Assembly (NCBI GenBank): GCA_902796965.1
Contig: CADBRA010000052.1
Location: 61,089-125,088 of the forward strand
Direction: 5' to 3'
Source of the DNA: an uncultured Eubacteriales bacterium
Lineage (GTDB): Bacteria; Bacillota; Clostridia; Peptostreptococcales; Anaerovoracaceae
DNA length: 64,000 nucleotides
Under the pieces are notes generated by a model. It was given only the letters and a program-made list of their open reading frames with translations, did not search any database and had not been told where the DNA came from. Position numbers and translations under genes: made by a program. Positions within the stretch are counted from its first letter, which is position 1. Every line of letters starts with the position of its first letter. Positions 27,515-36,262 of the stretch are shown one piece after another.

Positions 27515-28901
27515 GTCTTACGACCTCAAAGCGCTGCAATGTAAAATCTTCATCATCTCCGATACCTGCTTTCTGCCTTGCAATCTCGACCTGCCGTTTA
27601 ACGCTGTCGACTCCGTCGAGATCAGGAAGAAGCAGTCCTCTCTTAGATCCACTCGTGACTATGACGCCGTAGCGCCTGCAGTCGAGCTCGTCTTCCGATT
27701 CAACATCCTCAACATCGCCGAGAACATCAACGCTGTACTGGATATAAGGAAGTTCTTCCTTTGTAACCTTCACAAATCTGGGATCACGCGAGCACGCGCT
27801 TATGCCGTTGTTTATGATCTCCTGAGCGATGCTGTCAGAAGACGGCTCTATCGTTCCTATGCAGCCTCTCAGCCTGCCGTTTATATTTAATGTAACGAAT
27901 ACACCTGCTCTTCTGTCAAGCATCTCGTCAGGGAGATCCGACGGAATCTTCGCTGCACGTCCGGCATATATATACGTTTCGACGGCAGTGCGCGCCAGCC
28001 TGGCGTAATCGTCCTGATTGTCCCTTGAATCGTTTATTTCCCTGATCTCACGTTCAGCCTCTTTCTGCATGAAGTTTCTGTCACTGTCTGCGCCGCCCGG
28101 CGTAAACAGACATACGCCGTATCCTACGCCGAACGGACCTTCATATGACAGTTTCTCAGCTTTAACCTCACGCTGGTCCAGGCATCCGGCCATAATCGTA
28201 AACGACCTGTGTCCGCACTCAGCCGCTTCGGTGCAGAATCCGTCTGAAAACGTCATGAGCTCCCCGAAATCAGCATTTCCGAGCACCTTCATGATCTTTG
28301 TATCATATTCAGGGCCTGCCGGATTGTACCCGTAAGGTCCATTTTCCCGCAGCTTGTGCGAGAGATCGCCGCTCGCAATGACCGAAACTCTCCGTCCGAG
28401 ATAGTCCGCTGTGTTTTTTATCATCATGCCGAAATAATAGTGTTCAGGCAGTCTTCTTCCGGAAAGGCTTATTCTGACGAATTTCGGCATAGGCTTACCG
28501 CCATAGGCTTCTTTTAGAAAATATATCGGAATCATCGTGGCATGATCCAGCGCGGGATTCTTCTCTCCTTTAGTTCCCGCCGGAAAGCTCGCTTCTTCAG
28601 CGTCTTCGCACAGATTTCTCACGAACTCCTCATCGTAGTCAGCATGTATCTTAACCTGAGGAGCGCCGTAAGCGCCGAAATCACCATTGGCGCTGCTGCC
28701 CGGCGAAATATGGAAATAATCATAGTACATGACGTTGTGAGGCGTTGTTATTACTACCGTTTCAGGATCAGCATCCCTTATGAACTCCGCTGCCTTCCTG
28801 TACGCTGTTATAGTATTTGAAATCTTTATCTCATTTCCTTCTCCCACATCCGGAATGATGAGAGGCGGATGTGGAACTGCAACGGCATTTATGATACTCA
28901 T
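27507..28901 (-). CDS. Memo-AMMECR1 fusion of the AmmeMemoRadiSam system
   Basis: A 464-residue two-domain protein. Residues 1-275 are a LigB/Memo-like domain (VAVPHPPLIIPDVGEG with H11, TTPHNVMYYDYFHIS and SGDLSHKL), the fold of class III extradiol dioxygenases. Residues 295-464 are an AMMECR1 domain with GVFVTLNINGRLRGCIGTIE and DPRFVKVT. The gene is followed with an 8-bp overlap by the radical SAM partner. The three-part set is widespread but has no assigned function; the human counterparts Memo1 and AMMECR1 are linked to redox or iron handling and to a developmental disorder. Confidence 0.92.
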   Translation of the reverse strand: MSIINAVAVPHPPLIIPDVGEGNEIKISNTITAYRKAAEFIRDADPETVVITTPHNVMYYDYFHISPGSSANGDFGAYGAPQVKIHADYDEEFVRNLCEDAEEASFPAGTKGEKNPALDHATMIPIYFLKEAYGGKPMPKFVRISLSGRRLPEHYYFGMMIKNTADYLGRRVSVIASGDLSHKLRENGPYGYNPAGPEYDTKIMKVLGNADFGELMTFSDGFCTEAAECGHRSFTIMAGCLDQREVKAEKLSYEGPFGVGYGVCLFTPGGADSDRNFMQKEAEREIREINDSRDNQDDYARLARTAVETYIYAGRAAKIPSDLPDEMLDRRAGVFVTLNINGRLRGCIGTIEPSSDSIAQEIINNGISACSRDPRFVKVTKEELPYIQYSVDVLGDVEDVESEDELDCRRYGVIVTSGSKRGLLLPDLDGVDSVKRQVEIARQKAGIGDDEDFTLQRFEVVRHV

Positions 28902-29187
28902 TACTGCTCATTCCTCCTTTATATATAAAAATACAATACATTACAGATAAATAACTCATCCGGCGAACGCTCCACATACAGACCGTCCTTAAGCAGCGGC
29001 TGTCTGCAGCCGTAACACAGATGTCAAGTGCCGCCTGGATTTTTCATTCATTATATCAATTTACAAAAGAAATATACCCTGTGCGCCTGCTCATATTGAA
29101 AAAACGGACAATGTTTTTCTAATAGCATAGGCATTTCAGGTATTTTACGAATTTTCCGGACTTTTTCAAGCTTTCCGAATAATTTTC

Positions 29188-30129
29188 TCAGAACATTCCG
29201 AGCGTTCTGAACAGAAAGAGCCACAGAAACATGGTTATCAGAGAAAAAGCCGATGTGAATATCACAGCTGCGCCTGCCAGTGCTCCATCGCTGTCCATCG
29301 CCTCAGCCATCGTATATGATGAAACGGCCGACGGAGCAGTCATCATTGCGAGAAGCGATATAAAATCAATGCCACGGAATCCCATTAACGCAGCGACAGT
29401 CAGCCCGGCGGCCGGAATTATCACGAGTCTGGCAGCCACTACAATGTAAAGATCACGAGCATATCCTCTGATCTTTTCAAAGCTGAACGACGCTCCGAGT
29501 ACGATGAGCGATATCGGCGTGCATGCACTCCCCATATCAGAAATTACAGTGTTTAATGCCTCTGGAAGCTCGACACGAAATGCCATGGCAGCCGCTCCGC
29601 AGATCGCTCCGATAATGATAGGATTTTGGGCGAGCTTCTTTATTATTGAAAACGGCGACACGTGCCCTCCTCTGAACGATTCGAGTATGATGACAGCCAT
29701 GATATTATATATAGGAACGATGACTGCGACCATGACTGCAGTCTGCGATACATTTCCCTTTCCGAAAATATTCATCACGACAGGCAGGCCCATTATGACG
29801 TAATTGCTTCTGTACATAGCCTGTATCATGGCACTCCGTTTCCTGTTGTCCTTTTCTATCTTCATGACAAACGGCGTGACCGCAGCTATTTCAGCAAATA
29901 TGAACAGAGCGCCGTAGACAAGAGCCTCTAAATTTATGTGTCCGCCATATGAAATGCCGTAAATGTTCTCGAACATCAGCGGTCCGAAAAACACAAGAAA
30001 GACCATCCTGTTTACTTTTCTAACCTCTTCATCTGTCAGCAGTTTGAAAAATCTCACGGCTGCACCGATAAATATAAGTATGAAAATCGGAAGCACGGCA
30101 TTGAGACAAACCATAAAATTTGAAAGCAT
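29188..30129 (-). CDS. AEC family transporter (auxin efflux carrier / malate permease type)
   Basis: A 313-residue membrane protein with about ten transmembrane segments in the 5+5 arrangement of the AEC family. It has IFILIFIGAAVRFFKLL at the start, conserved NPIIIGAICG in the middle and SSYTMAEAMDSD near the end. Bacterial members move malate, other organic anions or amino acids. I take the ATG at 30129, 8 nt after GGTGG, rather than the GTG at 30141. It is a single gene with no regulator or enzyme that would reveal the substrate. Confidence 0.85.
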   Translation of the reverse strand: MLSNFMVCLNAVLPIFILIFIGAAVRFFKLLTDEEVRKVNRMVFLVFFGPLMFENIYGISYGGHINLEALVYGALFIFAEIAAVTPFVMKIEKDNRKRSAMIQAMYRSNYVIMGLPVVMNIFGKGNVSQTAVMVAVIVPIYNIMAVIILESFRGGHVSPFSIIKKLAQNPIIIGAICGAAAMAFRVELPEALNTVISDMGSACTPISLIVLGASFSFEKIRGYARDLYIVVAARLVIIPAAGLTVAALMGFRGIDFISLLAMMTAPSAVSSYTMAEAMDSDGALAGAAVIFTSAFSLITMFLWLFLFRTLGMF

Positions 30130-30357
30130 AAACAATTCCACCCCTTCTGCAATAATTACTTATTTTATTATATTATTCATATAAGTATAGATATTTTAAA
30201 GAAAAAAGCGTTTGCTGTAATATTCTGGAATCGGAAGGCGTTAAATAATTATCACATTTACACCATATACAGTGCGCCATCATGGTAAAATTATATAAGA
30301 AGACAAAACCGAAAATTGGACTCAGACGATCTGAACATGACATAAAAGGAAATGATC

Positions 30358-31254
30358 ATGAATATACTCGAATGCTATAACCCCGACAGCTCCGCTGTCA
30401 TAAATCCCGGTTTCGGCAGTGGTCCGATTCCGGGATTTCCCGAAGTGGCAGTCTGCTGCTTCATGCAGAGTACAGTGAGCAGACTTCTCCCTGAATTATG
30501 CCAAATGAAGCAGGAGCCACTACTCAGGCTGCCCGGCAGCGGTGCTCCTGTCTGGATAGCAGAATACACATCAGAAAAAGCAGGCACCGCCCCGGCCGGT
30601 GCTCCGTCAGCAGGTTCTGCCGTGACAGAAGCCGCGGGCAGCACGCCGCACGACATAACACCTGCTGCAGCGCTCGCCGTCTGCCGCTTTCCGGTCGGAG
30701 CGCCGGCCGCAGCCGCGGCGCTCGAAAACCTGTATGCCGCGGGCGCCCGGGCAGCCGTCGTATTCGGCACCTGCGGAGTACTCCGCAGCGGCATAGAAGA
30801 CTGCTCTGTCATAATTCCGCAGAGCGCCGTAAGATGCGAGGGCACGAGCTTTCACTATGCTCCGGCGTCTGACGAAATAACTCTGAACAGCAGATATAAA
30901 GAAGAGTTTGTGAAAATACTCGAAAATCTCTCTCTTCCGTACTGCGAGGGAAAAGTATGGACTACAGATGCGATCTACAGAGAGACACGCTCTGCGGTCA
31001 AAAAAAGGCGTAAGCAGGGCTGCATATGCGTGGATATGGAGTGTTCGGCGCTGGCCGCAGTGTCTCAGTTCCGCGGCCGCGATTTCTTTCAGTTCTTCTG
31101 CGCCGCCGATAATCTAGACGCGCCTGAATGGGAGCCGAGAAGCCTTCGCGAATACACAAAACATGACCGCAAACTGCTGGCTGTACGTGCTGCGCTCGAG
31201 CTCGCATCACTCATGAGGCATCAGCCGGATGCGCACAAATCTATCAGTCCCTGA
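30358..31254 (+). CDS. Nucleoside phosphorylase family protein
   Basis: A 298-residue protein of the PNP_UDP_1 family, most like uridine phosphorylases. GTCGVLRSGI (137-146) is the phosphate and ribose region, TTDAIYRET is a base-specific region, and CVDMECSALAAVSQFRG (224-240) contains the ribose-binding M227-E228. Residues 74-104 are an Ala/Gly/Ser/Pro-rich insert encoded by a local GC-rich stretch. The ATG at 30358 has AAAGGA 7 nt upstream; an in-frame ATG two codons earlier is too close. Substrate cannot be fixed. Confidence 0.82.
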   Translation: MNILECYNPDSSAVINPGFGSGPIPGFPEVAVCCFMQSTVSRLLPELCQMKQEPLLRLPGSGAPVWIAEYTSEKAGTAPAGAPSAGSAVTEAAGSTPHDITPAAALAVCRFPVGAPAAAAALENLYAAGARAAVVFGTCGVLRSGIEDCSVIIPQSAVRCEGTSFHYAPASDEITLNSRYKEEFVKILENLSLPYCEGKVWTTDAIYRETRSAVKKRRKQGCICVDMECSALAAVSQFRGRDFFQFFCAADNLDAPEWEPRSLREYTKHDRKLLAVRAALELASLMRHQPDAHKSISP

Positions 31255-31469
31255 CATAGTTCATTCTGATCAGCATCACTTATTTCAGCTGCATACATTG
31301 TATGAAATAAAATCAAAGCTGCTGAATTTTCCCGCCAGCACCGATAGGCAGATTAAAAACCACGCGCATCCGCCGGTGCTGTGTATCAAATCCATTCAAA
31401 GACCATTCTCATGATTTCGTATGCTCTGTTTTTTGATCATTATAATGAACTCAGGCAGACATTTTTGAG

Positions 31470-31498
31470 TCCGGCAGTTTTCATGTGCTTCTGCCGGA
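31470..31498 (+). terminator. Terminator-like hairpin
   Basis: TCCGGCAG (31470-31477) pairs with CTGCCGGA (31491-31498); TTATCATTTT follows. It lies 216 bp after the nucleoside phosphorylase gene. Confidence 0.45.
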
Positions 31499-31581
31499 TT
31501 ATCATTTTACTTTCATGACCGGCTCATAAAAACACCACGCAGACGACACTAAAAGCGCTTATATTATCCTATGTTAAGTCA

Positions 31582-31599
31582 ATTATCAGTCTGTTGTTA
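31582..31599 (+). repeat. 18-bp direct repeat, upstream copy
   Basis: ATTATCAgtCTGTTGTTA; matches the copy at 31673-31690 at 16 of 18 positions. Confidence 0.65.
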
Positions 31600-31648
31600 A
31601 ATGTGTTACATAATTATCGAAAAACACTACTTATATTTGTACATATAA

Positions 31649-31677
31649 TTGACACTTAAAAGCAAATATGCTATTAT
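31649..31677 (+). promoter_or_regulatory. Strong promoter of the acyl-CoA dehydrogenase
   Basis: Perfect TTGACA (31649-31654), 17-bp spacer, TATTAT (31672-31677). The leader would be about 86 nt. Confidence 0.8.
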
Positions 31678-31690
31678 CAAACTGTTGTTA
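31673..31690 (+). repeat. 18-bp direct repeat over the transcription start
   Basis: ATTATCAaaCTGTTGTTA overlaps the -10 box and the predicted transcription start. With its partner 91 bp upstream it is a candidate regulator binding site. Confidence 0.65.
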
Positions 31691-31770
31691 GACAGATAAT
31701 TGTGCGGCTTATATGGGCACACAAACTGTCTGGTATTTATGGCTTATACAGAAGAAAGGAGTCTATTATT

Positions 31771-33306
31771 ATGAAACCATTTTGGTGGTGGACACAGGAG
31801 CAGATCGATTACTATAACGAATTAGGCGAATTTTTCAAATCTGTTGCTAAAGAAGAGGGACGCACTCGTTACACAAGAGAATTCCCGTTCCATATATTCG
31901 AAGAAGTAGGTAAAAAGGGTTTCCTCGGAGCTGCTATTCCTAAGGAATACGGCGGACTCGGTCTGGGAGCTACTGGTTCCTGCATGCTCGCTGAGCAGTC
32001 ACACTTCATCTCACCGGGTCTCGGACGTATCATCGTAGGCGACATGAACGGCGGACTCCGTCAGATCGTTGAAAAAGGTACAGAAGAACAGAAGAAGAAG
32101 TTCCTCCCTGGTATCGCAGCAGGTGAAACAGGCGCTGTAGTAATCACAGAAGTATCAGCAGGTACAGATGCTGCCGGTATCGCTCTTACTGCTGAGAAGA
32201 AGGGCGGCAAGTACATCCTGAACGGCCGCAAGAGATTCATCGTAGGCGCAGGCGTTGCTGACAGATTCTTCATCTATGCTCGTACTTCAAACGATCCTGA
32301 AATGATCAAGAAGCACAAGCACCTCACAGCTTTCATCGTAAAGGCTTCAGAAGTTAAGGGTATCACTACTGAAAAGATCAACGAAATCCTCGGATTTGAA
32401 AACGTACAGAACGGTTCACTGATCTTCGACAACGTTGAAATCGACGAAGCAGACAGAATCGGTGAAGAGGGCGAAGGCTTCAAGATCATGATGCAGGGTC
32501 TCAACTTCGAGAGAACTAACATCGCTGCTACAACAATCGGCTGGCACAGAGCTATGCTGAACTACATCATCCCTTATTCAGAGAGAAGAATCCAGTTCGG
32601 CAGACCTACTATCGACCAGAAGCCTAACCAGGACAAGATCACTCATATCCTCGAAAGACTCATCTTCCTCAGAGACACAGTATATGTAACTGCTAAGAAG
32701 TGGGATCTCGAAGAAAATATCATCATCGACGCTTCAGTAATCAAAGCTAAGTGCGCTGAACTCGCTCTCGAATCAGCAAGAGAAGCTACTCAGGTTATGG
32801 GCGGCGACGGTATCAATAACTTCTACCCTATCAAGAACATTTACGAAGTTGCAAAGACTGAGCACATTGCAGGCGGTACTGTAGAAGCATGTGAGCTCAC
32901 AATCTACAGACAGATCTTCAAGCAGATGGCTGAAGACATCGTATGGCCTCGCAGAGTCATCGACGAAGTTGCCGGTGCTCCTGTTCCTGATTACTCACCA
33001 GTTGAGAAGAAGGTTCCTTGCGATGCTAAGAACCTCCTCGACGTTCTCGCTGAAAACTACAGAGTTAACCAGGGTCTCGACATGACTATCGCTGATATCG
33101 CTGCTTATGTTGACGGTTCAGACGAAGACATCCTCAAGACTATCGATGAACTCGTTGCTGCAGGCGATGCTGTTGCACACGTTAACAAGAAGACTGGCGT
33201 TGCTGATATGGCAAGAGCTTCTTATGCTGGTCTGTCAAAGGCTCATCCAAATGAGTACTATCAGTACTGGCAGCCGTTCATCGATGCTGACCCAAGAAGA
33301 CACTAA
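31771..33306 (+). CDS. Acyl-CoA dehydrogenase with C-terminal extension
   Basis: A 511-residue flavin-dependent acyl-CoA dehydrogenase. The core (about 1-390) has VVITEVSAGTDAAG (flavin loop), SERRIQFGRP and ATQVMGGDGI. The usual catalytic Glu of the YEGT motif is replaced: the aligned sequence is A367-G368-G369-T370. Instead E247 in GLNFER sits where isovaleryl-CoA dehydrogenase carries its catalytic Glu (GLDLER), so the enzyme should be active with the base on that helix. Residues 390-511 are an added domain with winged-helix-like composition, ending YYQYWQPFIDADPRRH. Codon use is strongly biased (ctc, aag, atc, gct) and the promoter is near consensus, which indicates high expression. The start is the ATG at 31771 after AAAGGAG. 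No ETF genes are adjacent; substrate unknown. Confidence 0.9.
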   Translation: MKPFWWWTQEQIDYYNELGEFFKSVAKEEGRTRYTREFPFHIFEEVGKKGFLGAAIPKEYGGLGLGATGSCMLAEQSHFISPGLGRIIVGDMNGGLRQIVEKGTEEQKKKFLPGIAAGETGAVVITEVSAGTDAAGIALTAEKKGGKYILNGRKRFIVGAGVADRFFIYARTSNDPEMIKKHKHLTAFIVKASEVKGITTEKINEILGFENVQNGSLIFDNVEIDEADRIGEEGEGFKIMMQGLNFERTNIAATTIGWHRAMLNYIIPYSERRIQFGRPTIDQKPNQDKITHILERLIFLRDTVYVTAKKWDLEENIIIDASVIKAKCAELALESAREATQVMGGDGINNFYPIKNIYEVAKTEHIAGGTVEACELTIYRQIFKQMAEDIVWPRRVIDEVAGAPVPDYSPVEKKVPCDAKNLLDVLAENYRVNQGLDMTIADIAAYVDGSDEDILKTIDELVAAGDAVAHVNKKTGVADMARASYAGLSKAHPNEYYQYWQPFIDADPRRH

Positions 33307-33382
33307 TCTGACTGTAAATTTTATAATTTAACAATCGATTTTGGATTCTGTGTCCATTGATTGAAACATCGAAAAATTCGCA

Positions 33383-33410
33383 GAGGCAGCTGCTTAACCG
33401 CAGCTGCCTC
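33383..33410 (+). terminator. Terminator of the acyl-CoA dehydrogenase
   Basis: Perfect 11-bp stem GAGGCAGCTGC (33383-33393) / GCAGCTGCCTC (33400-33410) followed by TTTATATATT, 77 bp after the stop. It also faces the converging cobalamin operon, with TTTTT on the other side. Confidence 0.8.
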
Positions 33411-33511
33411 TTTATATATTATATTGTGCAGCATTTACACAACATGTTTCCATACGAAAATAAATCTGCGCCTGACCGCCCTTAAAAGTGAGGACGATCA
33501 TCTGTCAATAT

Positions 33512-34717
33512 TCATTTTTGTCTCTTCAATACCGCTTCAATTATAAACACCGGATTCTGCGCCTTAAATATGTCGTATTTCCCTGCTTTGTATGTCTCAG
33601 ACACCTGAATCTGCGAAACAGATATATCCTCTGCTCCCGCCTTTTCAAGTAATTCAGATGCCTGTGTCAGTGTCTGAAGAGTAACCGCAGTTATCACAAT
33701 GCGGACACTGTCTTTCATCATCCTGCTAACTGCATCTGTTATCTGACCGAGACGCCCTCCGGCTCCGCCGATGAAGCACACATCCGGCGCCGGCAGATCA
33801 TGCAGCGCTTCGGGAGCTTCGCCGCAGACGCACATAATATTGTCAGTATGAAATTTTACTGCATTCCGCCTTATCAGCTCTATACCTCTTTCGTCGCGCT
33901 CGACAGCATATACTTTTCCCTCATAAGCTGCAAGCGCCGCTTCTACCGAAACTGATCCTGTACCCGCACCTATATCCCATACGACGCTGTCGGACCTGAG
34001 CTTCATGGCGCTCACCGCCGCTGCCCTGACGAAGCGCTTCGTCATCGGAACGCTGCTCCTGATGAATTCTGCATCTGGTATGCCCGAAGGAACATCCGAA
34101 GATGCGTCTGCATTTATTAAGATCATTACGCTCAGCGGATCGAATTTCCTGCCTGACAGGCGGCCCGCTGTTCCGTGAGATATCCTTCCATTCATATATG
34201 AGAGTCTCTCGCCGGCAAACACCTCTATATCTCCGTATCCATACCGGCATAGCGTCTCAATTATATTTTCAGCATTTCCGCCCGTGAGAACATATGTAAC
34301 TCTGTTTCTCCTGACAGCCGAAACGATATTCACATTTCTGCCATGAGCGCTCACGATCTGCGCACCGCTCCAGGGGATTCCGGTGCATGCCGACATATAT
34401 GAAACAGATGAAATTCCCGGCATCACAGACGGTGAATAATCAGAAAGTACCTCTCTGATGCGCTTAGCGGCACTGAAAAATCCCTGATCTCCAGATACGA
34501 GTATAAGAATCTTGTTTTCTTCAGCTTCCTCTACTATTTTCCTGATCTCATCGGCTCTGTATTCACCGACCATTCTGGCGTTGTATCCTGCGAAAAGGCG
34601 GAGTATGCGCTCCGAACCGATGATCAGCTCAGAATGCCCTGCCGCCGCCAGAAGACCATCTGTCATATCTGCGCGCGAACCCATTCCCGCTCCCGCGATT
34701 ATTATCCGTTTTTCCAC
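33512..34717 (-). CDS. cbiET: Precorrin/cobalt-precorrin methyltransferase-decarboxylase, CbiE-CbiT fusion
   Basis: A 401-residue fusion that methylates C5 and C15 of the corrin ring and decarboxylates the C12 acetate. Residues 1-205 are the CbiE methyltransferase (IIIAGAGMGSRADMT at the start, VSGDQGFFSAAKRI, VMPGISSVSYM). Residues 215-401 are CbiT, with the SAM motif VWDIGAGTGSVSVEAAL and FIGGAGGRLGQI. The start is GTG at 34717, directly after the TAA of the previous gene, with GGGAG 7 nt upstream. It is the last gene of the operon. Confidence 0.94.
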   Translation of the reverse strand: MEKRIIIAGAGMGSRADMTDGLLAAAGHSELIIGSERILRLFAGYNARMVGEYRADEIRKIVEEAEENKILILVSGDQGFFSAAKRIREVLSDYSPSVMPGISSVSYMSACTGIPWSGAQIVSAHGRNVNIVSAVRRNRVTYVLTGGNAENIIETLCRYGYGDIEVFAGERLSYMNGRISHGTAGRLSGRKFDPLSVMILINADASSDVPSGIPDAEFIRSSVPMTKRFVRAAAVSAMKLRSDSVVWDIGAGTGSVSVEAALAAYEGKVYAVERDERGIELIRRNAVKFHTDNIMCVCGEAPEALHDLPAPDVCFIGGAGGRLGQITDAVSRMMKDSVRIVITAVTLQTLTQASELLEKAGAEDISVSQIQVSETYKAGKYDIFKAQNPVFIIEAVLKRQK

Positions 34718-36262
34718 TTAAAGTCTCCCTTCAGATGCCATATTTATAACATCATCCACGGAAATTCCATCCTCCTGCAGAGGCGGCGCCGCAACAAGAA
34801 CTTTCATGCCGAGCTTCTCTGCTGCAGAAATCTTTTCGTCGAATCCCCCTGTTTCGCCTGATGATTTAGTCACAAGGTATTCAGCACCTGAAAATCTGAA
34901 ACAGGCAAGATTCATCTCATATGAAAAAGGACCCTGCATGCATATGATGTTCCTGCTGCTGAAGCCGGCATCTTTCATTCTCACGACCGCATCCGCGGAC
35001 GGAAGAATTCTGACTGCGGCTCTGTCTGACAAATTCCTGAGCCTTGAATACTCTTCAGCGGCGTTTGACCCTGTTGCGAAGAACACGCGTCCGTCTGTAC
35101 TGTTCAGATAATCTATGATATCTGTAATCGTATCAAAGAACATGATGCTTTCGTCTGACGGACCTCTCTCTACCTCGCGCTTAACCGTCACAAGCTTCGT
35201 ATCCGTGTTTTCAGCGGCAGTTTTTATGCTTTTCGAAATATGAACTGCATAAGGATGCGTTGCGTCAATTACACATGAAAAACGCCTGCTGCGCATAAGA
35301 TATTCTATTTCAGTCTCCGGCATCTTTCCTGAAATGATCTTAACACCATTCAGATGAACCTCCGCAGTTTCCTTTCCATAGTCTGTCGCCACAGAGAGCC
35401 ACGTTTCATATCCTTTCTCACTGATACGCGATGCGATGATTCTGCCCTCGGATGTGCCTCCGAAAACGAGCACACGCCCGCGGCCGTAGACATCTTTTTC
35501 TGTATTTCTGCCTTCTGCGCCGAGATCGTATTTCGAAGAGTATCCGCGCGGCGTCACCATCCTTCCGTCGATCACGCGCGTATCGCTGCATCCGATTATG
35601 ACCGTAGTCATCATATCTGCCCTGAAATCGGCAAGTCTGCCGAGAGTCATGATCTCAGCCCTCTGCCCTGCTCTGCCGGCATTTTTCACGATTCCGCAGA
35701 CCGTCTCAGGCGGCCTGAATCTGAGCATTATACGGCACGCATGGTTCAGATAATCATTTCGTTTCTTTGATCCCGGGTTATATATAACTACAGGCATGCC
35801 TGACTCCGCCGCGCATATAAGCCTATTTTTTATCCTCTCGGCAGGTACAAGCAGGTCGCTCAGGCTGATAACCGCGAAATCGCACGAGAGCGGCGATCCG
35901 AGTACAGCCGCGCAGCTCAGCGCCGCTGTAACGCCCGGAATTATTTCTATTTCCGAAGAATCGAGTCCGTACGCTTCAGCGATCTCGAATGCCAGCGACG
36001 CCATACCGTATACGCCTGCGTCGCCGCTGCAGATAAGCACTGTATTTTTACCGGCGGCCGCACACTTAACAGCATGCTCGACGCGCTCGATCTCATGCCT
36101 CATCCCGCTCGTGTAATACTCCTTTTCAGGAAACATGTCCTTTATAAGGCTGACATAAAGATCATATCCTACTATCAGTTCAGCTTCTCCAAGCGCTTTT
36201 TCAGCCTCCGCAGTTATGCCCCCCACGCTTCCCGGACCTATGCCTGCTATCTTGAGATTCAT
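34718..36262 (-). CDS. cbiHJ: CbiH (CobJ) - CbiJ (CobK) fusion
   Basis: A 514-residue fusion of two successive-pathway enzymes. Residues 1-240 are the precorrin-3B/cobalt-factor III C17-methyltransferase (LKIAGIGPGSVGGITAEAE, ICSGDAGVYGMASL, EIIPGVTAALSCAAVLGSPL). Residues 262-514 are the precorrin-6A reductase (RVLVFGGTSEGRIIASRI, VIDATHPYAVHISK, CMQGPFSYEMN, TKSSGETGGFDEKI). The ATG at 36262 follows AAAGGA and overlaps the cbiG stop by 4 bp. The reductase half is the oxygen-independent CbiJ type by context. Confidence 0.93.
   Translation of the reverse strand: MNLKIAGIGPGSVGGITAEAEKALGEAELIVGYDLYVSLIKDMFPEKEYYTSGMRHEIERVEHAVKCAAAGKNTVLICSGDAGVYGMASLAFEIAEAYGLDSSEIEIIPGVTAALSCAAVLGSPLSCDFAVISLSDLLVPAERIKNRLICAAESGMPVVIYNPGSKKRNDYLNHACRIMLRFRPPETVCGIVKNAGRAGQRAEIMTLGRLADFRADMMTTVIIGCSDTRVIDGRMVTPRGYSSKYDLGAEGRNTEKDVYGRGRVLVFGGTSEGRIIASRISEKGYETWLSVATDYGKETAEVHLNGVKIISGKMPETEIEYLMRSRRFSCVIDATHPYAVHISKSIKTAAENTDTKLVTVKREVERGPSDESIMFFDTITDIIDYLNSTDGRVFFATGSNAAEEYSRLRNLSDRAAVRILPSADAVVRMKDAGFSSRNIICMQGPFSYEMNLACFRFSGAEYLVTKSSGETGGFDEKISAAEKLGMKVLVAAPPLQEDGISVDDVINMASEGRL

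Larger units (their letters stand above)
31255..31770. other. Regulatory spacer before the acyl-CoA dehydrogenase
   Basis: About 515 bp without a gene. From left to right: a hairpin CAGCACCG/CGGTGCTG (31336-31381), a terminator-like hairpin (31470-31498), two 18-bp direct repeats and a strong promoter. Confidence 0.6.

Noticed and set aside
30498..30872. Overlapping open frames in the nucleoside phosphorylase gene
   Set aside because: They arise from the GC-rich low-complexity insert, which keeps all frames open.
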